64,000 nucleotides of DNA, taken from Emticicia agri. Lineage in GTDB: Bacteria > Bacteroidota > Bacteroidia > Cytophagales > Spirosomataceae. The notes below the pieces were generated by a model. The model saw nothing but the letters and a program-made list of their open reading frames with translations. It was not told the origin of the DNA and ran no database searches. A program made the translations under genes and the position numbers. Shown in pieces: positions 26,306-35,552 of this stretch (position 1 is its first letter; every line of letters begins with the position of its first letter). Location: NCBI RefSeq assembly GCF_004168285.1, contig NZ_SEWF01000026.1, positions 23,886-87,885 of the forward strand. Reading direction: 5' to 3'.

Positions 26306-27244
26306 TTAGAAATTATCACTCCATCTGTAAGCCTCAATAAGCTTCTTCTCTCCTTCTATGCCTTTGTAGGCATTTCCGTGTTCCATACCTAAGATAAACT
26401 CCTGATTGTTTGCTTTTGATTTCTCGTAGATATGTTTGAACAGGCTTTTGTAGTTTACTTCTCCCGTGGTTGGTTCATTACGCCCTGGCTCATCCCCAAT
26501 CTGGAAATAAGCGATTTCGCTCCAACACCAGTCCATATTTTGTGTGATACGGCCTTCGTTGCGTTGCATATGCCACATGTCAAATAAAATCTTACATGAG
26601 GGGCTGTTTACTGCCTTACAAATCATATACGTCTGGTCAGAATTACGTAGGAATAAATCAGGTGTATCACTTAATGGCTCCATCACCATAGTAAGGTTAT
26701 GCGGCTCTAATATATCGCAGGCTCGGCGCAATGCGTCTATCACATTGGCTGTCTGGATACCAATGGGTAATCTTCTTTCAAAAAAGCCCGGCACAACTGT
26801 CGCCCATCTGGCATTGACACGCTTGGCTACTTCTACCGAAGTGCGGCATGTTTTCAGGAAATTCTCTAAAAACTCTTTTTTTCCGGTTGCCAATGATGTT
26901 TTCCAGTTGTCGCCACCATCAATCACAAAAACACCCATTTTCATATTCAGTTTGGTCAACGTCTCTCCTATCTTTTTTTGTTCCTCTACCGAACGCCCCA
27001 ACATGCCATTATCTTCTAATGCCATAAACCCGTTATCGGCCATAAACTTTAACTGGTCTGTAAGGTTTTTTCCGGCAGAGTTTTCGAACATACCGAAATG
27101 GGGAGCATACAAGAGTTTGAATTTATCGGCTGCGGCAGTTTTAGGTAAATTTTCTTGTGTTTCTGCTACCAAAGCAGTACCCATAGGCAAAGCAGAAGCA
27201 CCTGCTACCATAGCACTCTTTGAAAGAAAGTTTCTACGATTCAT
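26306..27244 (-). CDS. Tat-exported TIM-barrel (xylose isomerase-like / hydroxypyruvate isomerase family)
   Basis: 312 residues. A twin-arginine signal (MNRRNFLSKSAMVAGASAL) is followed by an AP-endonuclease-2-type TIM barrel. Metal ligands and barrel motifs are seen in VVPGFFER, MVMEPLSDTP, ILFDMWHMQRNEG and FILGMEHGNA. Such proteins include hydroxypyruvate isomerase and sugar-phosphate epimerases; exported Tat forms in Bacteroidota are usually unassigned. It probably acts on a sugar in the periplasm. It stands alone between terminators. Confidence 0.82.
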   Translation of the reverse strand: MNRRNFLSKSAMVAGASALPMGTALVAETQENLPKTAAADKFKLLYAPHFGMFENSAGKNLTDQLKFMADNGFMALEDNGMLGRSVEEQKKIGETLTKLNMKMGVFVIDGGDNWKTSLATGKKEFLENFLKTCRTSVEVAKRVNARWATVVPGFFERRLPIGIQTANVIDALRRACDILEPHNLTMVMEPLSDTPDLFLRNSDQTYMICKAVNSPSCKILFDMWHMQRNEGRITQNMDWCWSEIAYFQIGDEPGRNEPTTGEVNYKSLFKHIYEKSKANNQEFILGMEHGNAYKGIEGEKKLIEAYRWSDNF

Positions 27245-27360
27245 TAGTAATAAATTAAGGGTTGATTGATGCAGACAAATTACGAAAATATTGTCAATGA
27301 AGCGTTAAATCAATCTAAAATGTCTTCTGGATTTCTCAATACGACATGGGCTCGATACAA

Positions 27361-27413
27361 TAAGTCCCGTAGGAACGATATATTAAATCAATATATCGTT
27401 CCTACGGGACTTA
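27361..27413. repeat. Perfect 24-bp palindromic element (dispersed repeat)
   Basis: Two 24-base arms (27361-27384 and 27390-27413), exactly complementary, with a 5-base loop; the core is GTCCCGTAGGAACGATATAT. The right arm recurs with one change at 62804-62827. The following segment, with TATTTTTTCTACCG at 27428-27441, is also shared with that locus. It looks like a REP-like or small mobile palindrome. Confidence 0.75.
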
Positions 27414-27454
27414 GACATAATTATAGCTATTTTTTCTACCGCGCGGCGGCCGCC

Positions 27455-27479
27455 TATATATCGTCCCTGACGGGACTTA
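27455..27479 (+). repeat. Degenerate second copy of the palindrome arm
   Basis: TATATATCGTCCCTGACGGG followed by ACTTA; it has one extra base relative to the 62804-62827 copy. Together with 27390-27441 it makes up a composite repeat. Confidence 0.6.
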
Positions 27480-27511
27480 AAAAGCCAAATAGACCGATTA
27501 CTAAACTTACG

Positions 27512-28237
27512 TTAATACAAGAAATCCAGGTTTTCTGTTTTTATTTCTTCTGTTTCAAGCTCCAGAAATTCTTCCCAGAAAGGATTTTCAGGAAGCGGAG
27601 CTTTACATAAAATAGGTTCTTTTTTGACAGGATGAACAAAATACAACCGACGGGCATGAAGGTTGATATTGCCTTCAGGATTAAGTCTTGGATAACCATA
27701 TTTAACATCTCCTCTGATAGGGCAACCCATCGTGGCTAATTGCACCCTAATCTGATGCGGACGCCCCGTAATAGGATTTACTTCCAGTAAATGATAGTGG
27801 TTAATTTCGCCAAGGTAGCGGTAGTTTAACTCTGCTTTCTGCGAACCTTTTACTTCTGTATCAAAGGCTTTTACTGTATTTTTCTCTTCGTTTTTTACCA
27901 ACCAGTGGGTTAGTTTACCACTTTTCTTCTCAGGCTTTTTACCTACTACTGCCCAATAGGTTTTCTGCACATCTCTTCTACGAAATAGTTCATTCATTCG
28001 CTCAAGTGCTTTTGAAGTACGGGCAAAAACCACTATACCACTTACGGGGCGGTCAAGCCGATGCACTGTACCTAAAAACACATCGCCCGGCTTATTATAT
28101 TTTTCTTTGATGTAGTCTTTTACGTAATCTGATAAAGTCTTATCTCCTGTAGCATCGCCTTGTACTAAAACTCCTGCTGCTTTATTGACAATAATGATGT
28201 GATTGTCTTCGTAAAGAACATAAAAAGGCTGTTTCAT
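27512..28237 (-). CDS. RluA-family pseudouridine synthase
   Basis: 241 residues. Catalytic motif GTVHRLDRPVSG with nucleophile Asp62; further family blocks are IIIVNKAAGVLVQ, QKTYWAVV, LLEVNPITGRPHQIRVQL and PIRGDVKYG. There is no S4 domain. It isomerises uridines in ribosomal or transfer RNA in the cytoplasm; the target cannot be told. Length is in the range of RluC/RluD-like single-domain enzymes. Confidence 0.92.
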   Translation of the reverse strand: MKQPFYVLYEDNHIIIVNKAAGVLVQGDATGDKTLSDYVKDYIKEKYNKPGDVFLGTVHRLDRPVSGIVVFARTSKALERMNELFRRRDVQKTYWAVVGKKPEKKSGKLTHWLVKNEEKNTVKAFDTEVKGSQKAELNYRYLGEINHYHLLEVNPITGRPHQIRVQLATMGCPIRGDVKYGYPRLNPEGNINLHARRLYFVHPVKKEPILCKAPLPENPFWEEFLELETEEIKTENLDFLY

Positions 28238-28321
28238 ATCTTTAATAATTTCTCACAAAGATACTCAGTTTTTTCAAGTTAAACTATAAAACTGTGAGAG
28301 ATAGCCTTTTATGAGTCATTT

Positions 28322-28654
28322 TTAAGCTACTGCAAACATATTCTGGCGAACAGTCTCTAATCTTCTGCGTGAGATAAGAATCTCAGTGCCGTCTTTCAGA
28401 AGAACCGTTTTATGGTCGAAATTAAGATTAGCTATAAAGTTGATATTCACAATGCAAGACCTGTTTACACGCACAAAAGAATGAGGCAACATAGAGTCAT
28501 ATTTTTTAAGGGTGTAAGACATTATTTTTTGTTTGCCCCCATTCAGAATAAAGGTAGTGTAATTAATATTTGCTTCTAATCTTACAATGTTTTCAGATGC
28601 TCTGAAAAGTAGCTTGGTGTGTGTTCTGTGAGGTTTTCTGATTTTAGTTTCCAT
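28322..28654 (-). CDS. Stand-alone LytTR DNA-binding protein
   Basis: 110 residues, consisting almost only of a LytTR domain (about 15-105): ENIVRLEANINYTTF, HSFVRVNRSCIVNINFI and DGTEILISRRRLETVR are the usual DNA-contact and fold blocks. It has no receiver domain, so it is not controlled by simple phosphorylation. Similar in plan to the gene at 45197-45514. It is encoded downstream of the unknown envelope-protein run (28773-31889) on the same strand, with a 118-bp gap, and may regulate it. Confidence 0.85.
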   Translation of the reverse strand: METKIRKPHRTHTKLLFRASENIVRLEANINYTTFILNGGKQKIMSYTLKKYDSMLPHSFVRVNRSCIVNINFIANLNFDHKTVLLKDGTEILISRRRLETVRQNMFAVA

Positions 28655-28772
28655 GTCTGTTTTTGTTATTAGTACGATACAAAAATGACTGATAATCAGG
28701 AGGTAATAAAATTTAAGACACTGAACACTCGAAAACGCATACTGAAAGGTAGGAAAACAAAAATGAATGGTT

Positions 28773-29453
28773 TTATGGCTTAAATTCAGTTTCTACTATA
28801 TAGTCGGTATAATCATCCGGGTTTACTTTTACCACGATATTGTCCTTCAGATAAGGCGTAGGATTGAACCAGATATTGTCGCTATGGAATATGTATAGCT
28901 TATTATCAAGCGGTGATTTATAGGTACTGCGTATAATATACGGGTGCTCATGATTGACACTTACGCTGTAATTTTTATACACCTCATCAACATGGGCATG
29001 AATGCTTATACCTATCTCCTGCAGGTTTTTCCTCTGATTGAGCGAGAATAGTTGTTTGGTCAGACCAATATATCCTATCGACCCGAATACAACAAAAAAT
29101 ACACTTAGCAGAATAGTAACAAACCAGGCATCTATACCCCCCCCTGTTGCCTCCTCGGGTTTATCTGGCGAATAATACACAGGCACTTTATCGCCATAGT
29201 TTAAGGCATCTGTCCAGGCTTGTTTCTCCAGCCAGTAGACATGATTATTCAACTGGCTATCAATATACACCAATTTATAACGGGTATGCCCCTTTCTGTC
29301 TGTATAGCTATCTGCTACTACAGCATGGGTTTTTATGCCCTCGTGTAAGAGTTTATGCGTCTTTTTATAATTAATGTAGGCAACTATACCCATAATAGTA
29401 GCTGCCAGAGAGAAGATTCCGAAGAATATAAGATAGAAATTATTTTTAATCAT
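28773..29453 (-). CDS. DUF3592-like membrane protein
   Basis: 226 residues. Two membrane helices (about 7-25 and 110-130) flank a beta-rich domain resembling DUF3592: THAVVADSYTDRKGHTRYKL, then YGDKVPVYYSPDKPEEAT. A second similar beta region follows at about 150-220. The function of this family is unknown. Its start overlaps the stop of the upstream gene by four bases, so translation is probably coupled. Confidence 0.75.
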   Translation of the reverse strand: MIKNNFYLIFFGIFSLAATIMGIVAYINYKKTHKLLHEGIKTHAVVADSYTDRKGHTRYKLVYIDSQLNNHVYWLEKQAWTDALNYGDKVPVYYSPDKPEEATGGGIDAWFVTILLSVFFVVFGSIGYIGLTKQLFSLNQRKNLQEIGISIHAHVDEVYKNYSVSVNHEHPYIIRSTYKSPLDNKLYIFHSDNIWFNPTPYLKDNIVVKVNPDDYTDYIVETEFKP

Positions 29454-29833
29454 TTGAGTACGAAGAAGAAGAGTTTAACAATACTGGCTATTACCAGACA
29501 TACGATAGTAAAACAAATACCTACTAAGTATATCATACCTGCGCCTGGCCCACCTGCTGTATGCGATTCGGCACAGACACTGAACACAGAATGACTGCCT
29601 ATAATAGAGACAAAGATAATCCGTATCAGCAGGAATTCTTTAGGGGCAATGGCTATGCCATATATACTCATGCAAGTGATTACTAAAAACAAAGGCACAA
29701 GGTAAGCCATGTTTTCTATGGTGTCATTGTATCTACCCTGCATACTTATATTATATTTACCCAAATATCTGACACAGATAAAAGCCAGAAGCCAGAGTAT
29801 TTCGGGGCCTATGAAATACCTTAAAGTTTTCAT
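29450..29833 (-). CDS. Unknown small membrane protein
   Basis: 127 residues with four hydrophobic segments (about 8-25, 42-60, 67-85 and 98-122). No family recognised. It is coupled by a four-base overlap to the DUF3592-like gene and follows the lipoprotein gene by 9 bases, so these three are likely one operon. Confidence 0.65.
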   Translation of the reverse strand: MKTLRYFIGPEILWLLAFICVRYLGKYNISMQGRYNDTIENMAYLVPLFLVITCMSIYGIAIAPKEFLLIRIIFVSIIGSHSVFSVCAESHTAGGPGAGMIYLVGICFTIVCLVIASIVKLFFFVLK

Positions 29834-29842
29834 AATGATGTT

Positions 29843-30628
29843 TTAGTTTTTGTAATGATACAACTTCTCAACACTTATCTCATTCATGATATCCTGCTCG
29901 GTAGTTTTTACCAGATACCCTTCTTTATCAAATTCATTCTTATACTTCAGGTAGCTCAATGTATCGCCTTCAGGAGTTTTGCATACTGATTGTTTCATTA
30001 CATTTTTACTTAATTTACCCATTCTATAATCAGTAAAATACTCATCGACACTTGAAATATTCAAAGCCACTTTATTTTCATTCATACTATCGTACTCATA
30101 AGACAGTTCCATATCAAGTTTATCATTAGTAAGATACCTGGTACGCACCAGATTTCCGTCATGATAGCTATGCTCAATGATATTATCCTTATTAGTAGTA
30201 AAGTTTTTAGTAATTACTTTTGTCAGGAAACCTTCAGCATTATACGCATAAGAACTTTCATAAATTTTGCCGATAGCAGTCTCTGTAAAGGTAGAAGCAA
30301 TGATTCTTCCTTGTTTGTCTAAAGAAAAATCCTGTTCTGAAATTGTAGCGCCTTTGGCATCTATCCATTTTCTGTGAATATGGTCTTTGCTGTAAGTATA
30401 AAAGGCTGTATCTGAAATACTGTTAAACTTTATCAGATTGCCTGAGGCATCATAGACAAAGTTCTTTTGTGATAACTCATCTTCGGGATAAGTGATTTTT
30501 ACTAAATGCTTTGCTATTTCAGGCGATTCTTTTTGTAATGCAACTTTCGTTGTAGCCTCAGATTTTTCGTTAGTCATACACGCCTTTAACGTGATAGATA
30601 GAAATAAAATGGCAATTTTAGTTTTCAT
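29843..30628 (-). CDS. Lipoprotein with RHS/YD-like beta repeats
   Basis: 261 residues from the ATG at 30628; an upstream Met at 30706 gives a charged extension with no signal and is rejected. Signal MKTKIAILFLSITLKAC has lipobox Cys17. The mature part has repeated segments such as FVYDASGNLIKF, KQGRIIASTF, YNAEGFLTKV and EFDKEGYLVKTT, which resemble YD-type beta strands. It is probably a surface or periplasmic lipoprotein; function unknown. Confidence 0.7.
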   Translation of the reverse strand: MKTKIAILFLSITLKACMTNEKSEATTKVALQKESPEIAKHLVKITYPEDELSQKNFVYDASGNLIKFNSISDTAFYTYSKDHIHRKWIDAKGATISEQDFSLDKQGRIIASTFTETAIGKIYESSYAYNAEGFLTKVITKNFTTNKDNIIEHSYHDGNLVRTRYLTNDKLDMELSYEYDSMNENKVALNISSVDEYFTDYRMGKLSKNVMKQSVCKTPEGDTLSYLKYKNEFDKEGYLVKTTEQDIMNEISVEKLYHYKN

Positions 30629-30668
30629 AGTTTTTATCTTTTCTTGAAATTTTCTTATAAATGATTTA

Positions 30669-31889
30669 TTAGTCTTCAATAAAGTGATTTTGATACTTAC
30701 CTTCATTTAAGGCTTTATTAAAAGCATCGCCAATTTCATGAATTATTTTTGTATATGCTTCAGAGTCGGCCTCGTACACGTTTTTCATGAATACTAATTG
30801 CCTCTCTTCTTTTCTATACCAAACAGCCAGTTTTAATCCTTTTACCATTACATTGAGTTCATCAGTACTATACTCACTTCCTGGCAATATGGCCTTTTCT
30901 GACAATTCATAGCGTTTTAGTATAAATTCAATTAGTGTTTTTTGAATTTCAGGCTTTACATAATTGATTTCGTAAACACTGCCATCGTCTTCATAAGCCC
31001 CCTGCCAGTACGGTTGTCTTGTCAGTTTCTTTAGTTGAAGCGTATAAGTATCATTTTGCGGTGTCCAGTCAAAATAGGTCTCAAACCAGCTTCTATTAAT
31101 ATAAAACTGGTTTTTGAGGCGGGTATTAATTTTACTGAATGGAACTGCATAGCCGTTATCAGTTTCATAATTATATACTACAATGGCGTTCTCATATTTA
31201 GGTTCCTCATTGGTATTGTAGAAGGCAAATTCTCCTATAAATGCGAGCCATTTTTTATCAGGCGAAAAAGCAATGGCTCCGGCATCGTTCTGAAAACTAT
31301 AATTATCGATCAGGTTATTATTTTTATTTATTACATATTGTTTCAAAGTAGGTACATGCAATACAGTATGCTGATTTATCAACAGATACTCCCCACCTTT
31401 CAGGCTTTCCAATTTGTCATCTTCACCATTAGCCATAAATACCTTAAATGATTTTTCAGGCTGGCCGTTATCGGTATCTAAGAACTGTAAGCTCGCAAAA
31501 TCGTAGCCTTGCTCGTCTAATGGCTTTACTGTAACTTGGCTATTTTCTTCTCTGATCAGATAAAGGCTCTGACTGCCTGCTATAAGAGTTGTTGTTGGAG
31601 CATCAGCCAGTATATATACTCGCCATAGGTGCGAATAACCCGTATTATTTTGCAGTTTTTTTGAGAATTGTACCAAGTTACCCTTATATAGAACCGAGTA
31701 TTTGATACTTACATGATTCACTATCCCATAGTTTATATCAAAGTTTCTTGTCGAAAACTTTTCCATCTGGATAGTAAATGGACCATGCACTATACTTTTA
31801 ATGGTAGAAGATACCCGTGTACGAAAAGTATTGAAAACAATAATACTTGCTATGGCGAGAATAGTGATAATGATGACTGATACTTTCAT
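30669..31889 (-). CDS. Unknown membrane-anchored protein
   Basis: 406 residues: one N-terminal membrane helix (about 3-20), then a large extracytoplasmic domain. WRVYILADAPTTTLIAG, YLLINQHTVLHVP and FSPDKKWLAFIGE look like beta-propeller or TolB-like strands. No family is assigned. It lies 40 bases upstream of the lipoprotein gene on the same strand. Confidence 0.65.
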   Translation of the reverse strand: MKVSVIIITILAIASIIVFNTFRTRVSSTIKSIVHGPFTIQMEKFSTRNFDINYGIVNHVSIKYSVLYKGNLVQFSKKLQNNTGYSHLWRVYILADAPTTTLIAGSQSLYLIREENSQVTVKPLDEQGYDFASLQFLDTDNGQPEKSFKVFMANGEDDKLESLKGGEYLLINQHTVLHVPTLKQYVINKNNNLIDNYSFQNDAGAIAFSPDKKWLAFIGEFAFYNTNEEPKYENAIVVYNYETDNGYAVPFSKINTRLKNQFYINRSWFETYFDWTPQNDTYTLQLKKLTRQPYWQGAYEDDGSVYEINYVKPEIQKTLIEFILKRYELSEKAILPGSEYSTDELNVMVKGLKLAVWYRKEERQLVFMKNVYEADSEAYTKIIHEIGDAFNKALNEGKYQNHFIED

Positions 31890-31928
31890 ATGCTTATTGG
31901 TATCTAAAATGCGATAAAATGGTATAAA

Positions 31929-31957
31929 AAAAGCCCCACCAATATGGAAGAGCTTTT
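31929..31957 (-). terminator. Rho-independent terminator
   Basis: AAAAGCCC and GAGCTTTT form an 8-bp stem (one G-U), 35 bases past the stop at 31992, ending in a run of seven T on the minus strand. Confidence 0.7.
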
Positions 31958-31991
31958 GTTTTAACCCCTAAACTCATGAGAAAAACCCTAC

Positions 31992-32354
31992 TTAATAACT
32001 TAATGATTGTTGACTACGATTTACTTCTCTGGTAATGATTCTATCGCCACTTGTTAGTTCGACATAATACTTACCTGCTGGTGCCGAAGATAAATCAAAG
32101 CGTACATTTACTGCGGTTGATTTTCTGCCTATTACCTCTTCATGCAAAATTGAGCCGTTGACATCCATCAATTTTACTTTTGCCTTCTGACCCTTGTCTT
32201 TCATAATATTCAGACTCAGTTTCAAAGAATTTACGTGTTCGTACTCATACATAGCAATGTTCAGATTACTACTTCTGTACTCAATCTTTTTGTCGTCTGC
32301 ATTCGCTTGCAAACTGAAAAGAATAATAGCGATGATTAATAATTGCTTTTTCAT
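31992..32354 (-). CDS. Small secreted beta-sandwich protein (T9SS-tail-like)
   Basis: 120 residues. Sec signal MKKQLLIIAIILFSLQANA, then a single beta-sandwich-type domain: KVKLMDVNGSILHEEVI, FDLSSAPAGKYYVELTSGD and RIITREV. This pattern of strands resembles the C-terminal sorting domain of type IX secretion cargo and the DUF3244-type fold, but here it is the whole protein. Function unknown. Confidence 0.7.
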   Translation of the reverse strand: MKKQLLIIAIILFSLQANADDKKIEYRSSNLNIAMYEYEHVNSLKLSLNIMKDKGQKAKVKLMDVNGSILHEEVIGRKSTAVNVRFDLSSAPAGKYYVELTSGDRIITREVNRSQQSLSY

Positions 32355-32881
32355 TTTTATAAATGCTTTTAGTTTTCTATGACTATTCGGTTGCTTGTCT
32401 GTTTTTGACGCTACAAAGTTGGGGGAATGTAGTCCGCAAAAAAAATATAAAATATTGAAGTGCTAAAAACGGACATTGGATTGCAGAAAAATGGGTTTTA
32501 ATGGTTTTTTATGCGCTTTCATGCCTAATTATTATCATTACTTTACAAAAACATCATTATTCGGGTTTTATAAAAAAAGGCAGACTACTCATAGCAATGC
32601 ACTCAAATTATCTCTTCTCTTTCTTTCTTAATTAGTTTAATACAGCAGTATTTCAGGTTCAGCGTTTGCTGATAGGGCTTTCATTTACAGATGATAATCT
32701 TTTTTAAACCTTTCATTTTCAAATTAAGACCACTCAATCTGAAATTTTTGTCAGACTTCAATGGGCTTTCTACTTTTGACACAGGGTGATACAAAAGCCA
32801 TGAAAATCAGTTCATCAGTAAACCTGTTAGCCCGTGCATCAAGCATAAAAATTATATTTATTACATAACACTCATACATAC
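32355..32881. other. 527-bp intergenic region between divergent genes
   Basis: An AT-rich region between the secreted protein gene (minus) and the globin gene (plus). It holds one good plus-strand promoter near its right end. No ORF, RNA gene or strong hairpin is visible in the middle part. Confidence 0.6.
32747..32778 (+). promoter_or_regulatory. Bacteroidota-type promoter of the globin gene
   Basis: TTTG (32747-32750), 20-base spacer, TACTTTTG (32771-32778). The start would be about 32785, leaving an untranslated leader of almost 100 bases before the ATG at 32882, long for this group. Confidence 0.6.
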
Positions 32882-33304
32882 ATGAAAACAAATCAGATTT
32901 TACTCGTCAAAGAAAGTTTTAGCTTAGTTGCTAAAATTCCTGCTGAAACCGTTGGCAGTCTTTTTTATAACCGTTTATTTGAAATAGCACCTGAAGTAAA
33001 GGCTATGTTCAGAAATGCCGATATAAGTGAACAATCACGTAAGTTATTATCTATGCTTTCTTATGTTATCGGCAGATTAGATAAGCTCGATACCATTCTT
33101 GAAGATGTAGCCAGACTCTCTCAGCGCCATGTGAAATATGGTGTGCAGGAATATCAGTATGAAAAAGTAGGTGAAGCTCTTTTATGGACGTTAGAGCAAG
33201 GCTTAGGTAAAAACTGGACAGAGGATACAAAGGAGGCATGGGTGGCCTGTTATACGCTTCTTTCGGGAGCTATGAAAGAAATGAGTCAGGAAGTACCTGC
33301 CTGA
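32882..33304 (+). CDS. Single-domain bacterial globin
   Basis: 140 residues covering one globin fold with no reductase domain. Candidate key residues are the B10 Tyr in SLFYNRLFE, the CD1 Phe in VKAMF and the proximal F8 His in LSQRHVKYGV near residue 80, followed by YEKVGEALLWTLEQGLG as in Vitreoscilla-type and flavohaemoglobin globins. Likely role is binding O2 or NO in the cytoplasm. It has its own promoter and points towards the split sensor kinase, 8 bases from its end. Confidence 0.88.
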   Translation: MKTNQILLVKESFSLVAKIPAETVGSLFYNRLFEIAPEVKAMFRNADISEQSRKLLSMLSYVIGRLDKLDTILEDVARLSQRHVKYGVQEYQYEKVGEALLWTLEQGLGKNWTEDTKEAWVACYTLLSGAMKEMSQEVPA

Positions 33305-33312
33305 TAAGTAAA

Positions 33313-35454
33313 CTAAAGCAAAGGCACCTTTACCTTAAATAATTGATGGGTTTCTATAATTTGAAAGGGTTCGGAAGTTAAATAATAATAGAGTTTTTTC
33401 AGACTTTCGAGCCCTTGTTTATTAGAGGTTTCAACGTAGGCTTTTCGCTGAATATTGTTTTCTACTATCAGGTATTCGTCTTCAATATATACAGAAATAA
33501 CCAGCGGCTTTTCGTCTTCAATGGTATTATGCTTAATGGCATTCTCAAAGAGATTCTGTAGCGTAACAGGTACAATACCACTACTCATATACTCTTTCGG
33601 AATATCAATACTAATACTCAACCCTTCTTCGAAGCGTGATTGCTGGAGAGCGATATAGTTTTTCACAAAATTAATCTCATGCTCAAGCGTAACCGATTCT
33701 TTTTCTTTATTCTGTAGTATATAACGGTAAATTAATGAGAGTTTTTGTAAAAACCTGGAGGCTTGTTTAGGCTCAGTCAGAATCAGGCTATTCAGCGATG
33801 TAAGGCTATTGAACAGAAAATGCGGATTGAGATGATTGATAAGATTCTGATATTGAATCTCGGTTTTGTCTTTTTCAAGTCTTGAGGTTTGTGCCTGCAG
33901 GCGATGCACCTCATTTGATTGTTTAACTCTGTATCTGTAAACCAGGTAAACAATAGTGGCTATTATCAGCAATATTATGCCCAAAAACCATAAAGTCTTA
34001 TAGAAATGTGTAGCCACATGAATCGGGAAATCATGGCTTACAATTTCTTTGTTGCCTACTATCGCTTTTACTCTGAAAGTATAATTGCCTCCGGGTATTT
34101 TTGTGTAATTGGCTACTGTTTTTGAGCCTGCGTCAATCCATTTATCATCGAAACCCTCTAATTGATAGTAATACCTGTACTGTTCTTGTGTAGGCGAGAA
34201 AACAGCATAATTAATGCTGAAATTATTACCATCTACCCCGAGATGTATATTTTTTAACTGACTGCTTACTAAAAAAGTAGTATCTGCTAACTGAATACTA
34301 CCAATAAGTAAGGTATTTTTATTACTGGCATTATTTGAGATATTCTCTGGTATAAATTCTATCAGAATATTTTTCTGTATCGCCAAAATATGTTGATTCC
34401 TCAACGGAAACATATAATTTCTATAAGAAGTACTCTCTTCGTTGTAGGGGACACGAAAATTCTGAAAATAGTTTTTGGAAGGATTGAATATCGAAAATTT
34501 ATGATATGACCCTACCCAGATATTGCCAAATTTATCGGGGCAAGCGGCCATGCAATGGTCAAATACCAGTCCATCGCTTTCTCGCCAGTTTTGTATAGTG
34601 CCTTTCTCTGTATCATATTTTATCAGACCATAACCCATAGTCGGATACCAGAAACTATTAGTAGAGTCGGCACTGAACTGAAACATCCATTTTTCAAACT
34701 CTTCGTTTACAGGCGTTTTTTGTTGAATAAACCGTTTTTCTCTCTTGGAGAATTTTGCTAAACCCTTCGGATATAAATTGGCCCAAACAATTCCGTGGTT
34801 ATCAAGACCTAAAAACATACGGGTAGTATAAAAGTTGCTGGGCAAATAGCTTGGCAGGAAAAACTCCTCCCATTTTCGTGAGGGAATATGATAAGCAAAT
34901 ACCATAGCAACATTGGTTCTTACCCACAAAGTATTGTTGTCTAAAAGAATACTCACAATATACACCGAATCAAAATTTATTTTGTCGGGCACAACCAATT
35001 CTGATAGCCTGCTGGTTTGCTTATTGAGCAAAAATATACCTGTATAGGTAGCTATATACACGGTCTTTTTTGTGTCGCAAATGGCATGAATATACTTATG
35101 ATTTGTGCTGTAATCGGGCGGTAACTGAAAGGTTTGATAGGCTCCGTTGCTTGGGTCATAATGAATAAGTCTTCGGGTCCATGTACCTAACCACCAGGTT
35201 TTATCTGTCGATTCGGCAAAAGCATTTATACTTTCGTTGGCTATTTTAGCATTTACAATATCTGTCAGGTTATATATTTTATACAAGAGGTTATCTGGCT
35301 CAAGATAACAAAGCCCCTGCGAAGTTCCAAATAGCATCATGCCGTCAGTATTTTGACATAAATTATTAAATAAAACATTTGAGAACTCTCTTTTTCTGGC
35401 AGGATTATAATCAACTTCTTTTATTACTTTTTTTTGGGTATCTATGACAAACAA
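33313..35454 (-). CDS. Propeller sensor kinase, C-terminal part (continuation of 35553-36344)
   Basis: 713 residues counted from a TTG, but the frame is open back to 35559 and continues the upstream ORF after a one-base shift. In order: the rest of a two-component propeller, a Y_Y_Y domain (YRYYYQLEGFDDKWID), one membrane helix (about residue 490-510 of this part), then a LytS-type kinase with NLINHLNPHFLFNSL carrying the phospho-acceptor His, and the N box QNLFENAIKH. Such kinases pair with LytTR regulators, and one sits directly upstream. No good start codon exists for this part alone, so it needs frameshifting or represents a broken gene. Confidence 0.85.
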   Translation of the reverse strand: MFVIDTQKKVIKEVDYNPARKREFSNVLFNNLCQNTDGMMLFGTSQGLCYLEPDNLLYKIYNLTDIVNAKIANESINAFAESTDKTWWLGTWTRRLIHYDPSNGAYQTFQLPPDYSTNHKYIHAICDTKKTVYIATYTGIFLLNKQTSRLSELVVPDKINFDSVYIVSILLDNNTLWVRTNVAMVFAYHIPSRKWEEFFLPSYLPSNFYTTRMFLGLDNHGIVWANLYPKGLAKFSKREKRFIQQKTPVNEEFEKWMFQFSADSTNSFWYPTMGYGLIKYDTEKGTIQNWRESDGLVFDHCMAACPDKFGNIWVGSYHKFSIFNPSKNYFQNFRVPYNEESTSYRNYMFPLRNQHILAIQKNILIEFIPENISNNASNKNTLLIGSIQLADTTFLVSSQLKNIHLGVDGNNFSINYAVFSPTQEQYRYYYQLEGFDDKWIDAGSKTVANYTKIPGGNYTFRVKAIVGNKEIVSHDFPIHVATHFYKTLWFLGIILLIIATIVYLVYRYRVKQSNEVHRLQAQTSRLEKDKTEIQYQNLINHLNPHFLFNSLTSLNSLILTEPKQASRFLQKLSLIYRYILQNKEKESVTLEHEINFVKNYIALQQSRFEEGLSISIDIPKEYMSSGIVPVTLQNLFENAIKHNTIEDEKPLVISVYIEDEYLIVENNIQRKAYVETSNKQGLESLKKLYYYLTSEPFQIIETHQLFKVKVPLL

Positions 35455-35552
35455 AGTGTTGTCCTGAAAACTGACCCAATAATTATGGTCTTTATCAACA
35501 GATATAGAGGCAACTACGACTTTTCTCTTGCCAATAAAATTATACTCATCTA

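Noticed and set aside
26544..27269. 241-codon plus-strand frame opposite the TIM-barrel gene
   Set aside because: It is a shadow of the minus-strand gene, which has a Tat signal and recognisable barrel motifs.
27266..27610. Plus-strand frame of 114 codons across the palindromic repeat
   Set aside because: It crosses the hairpin and enters the RluA-type gene on the other strand; its translation shows no protein-like features.
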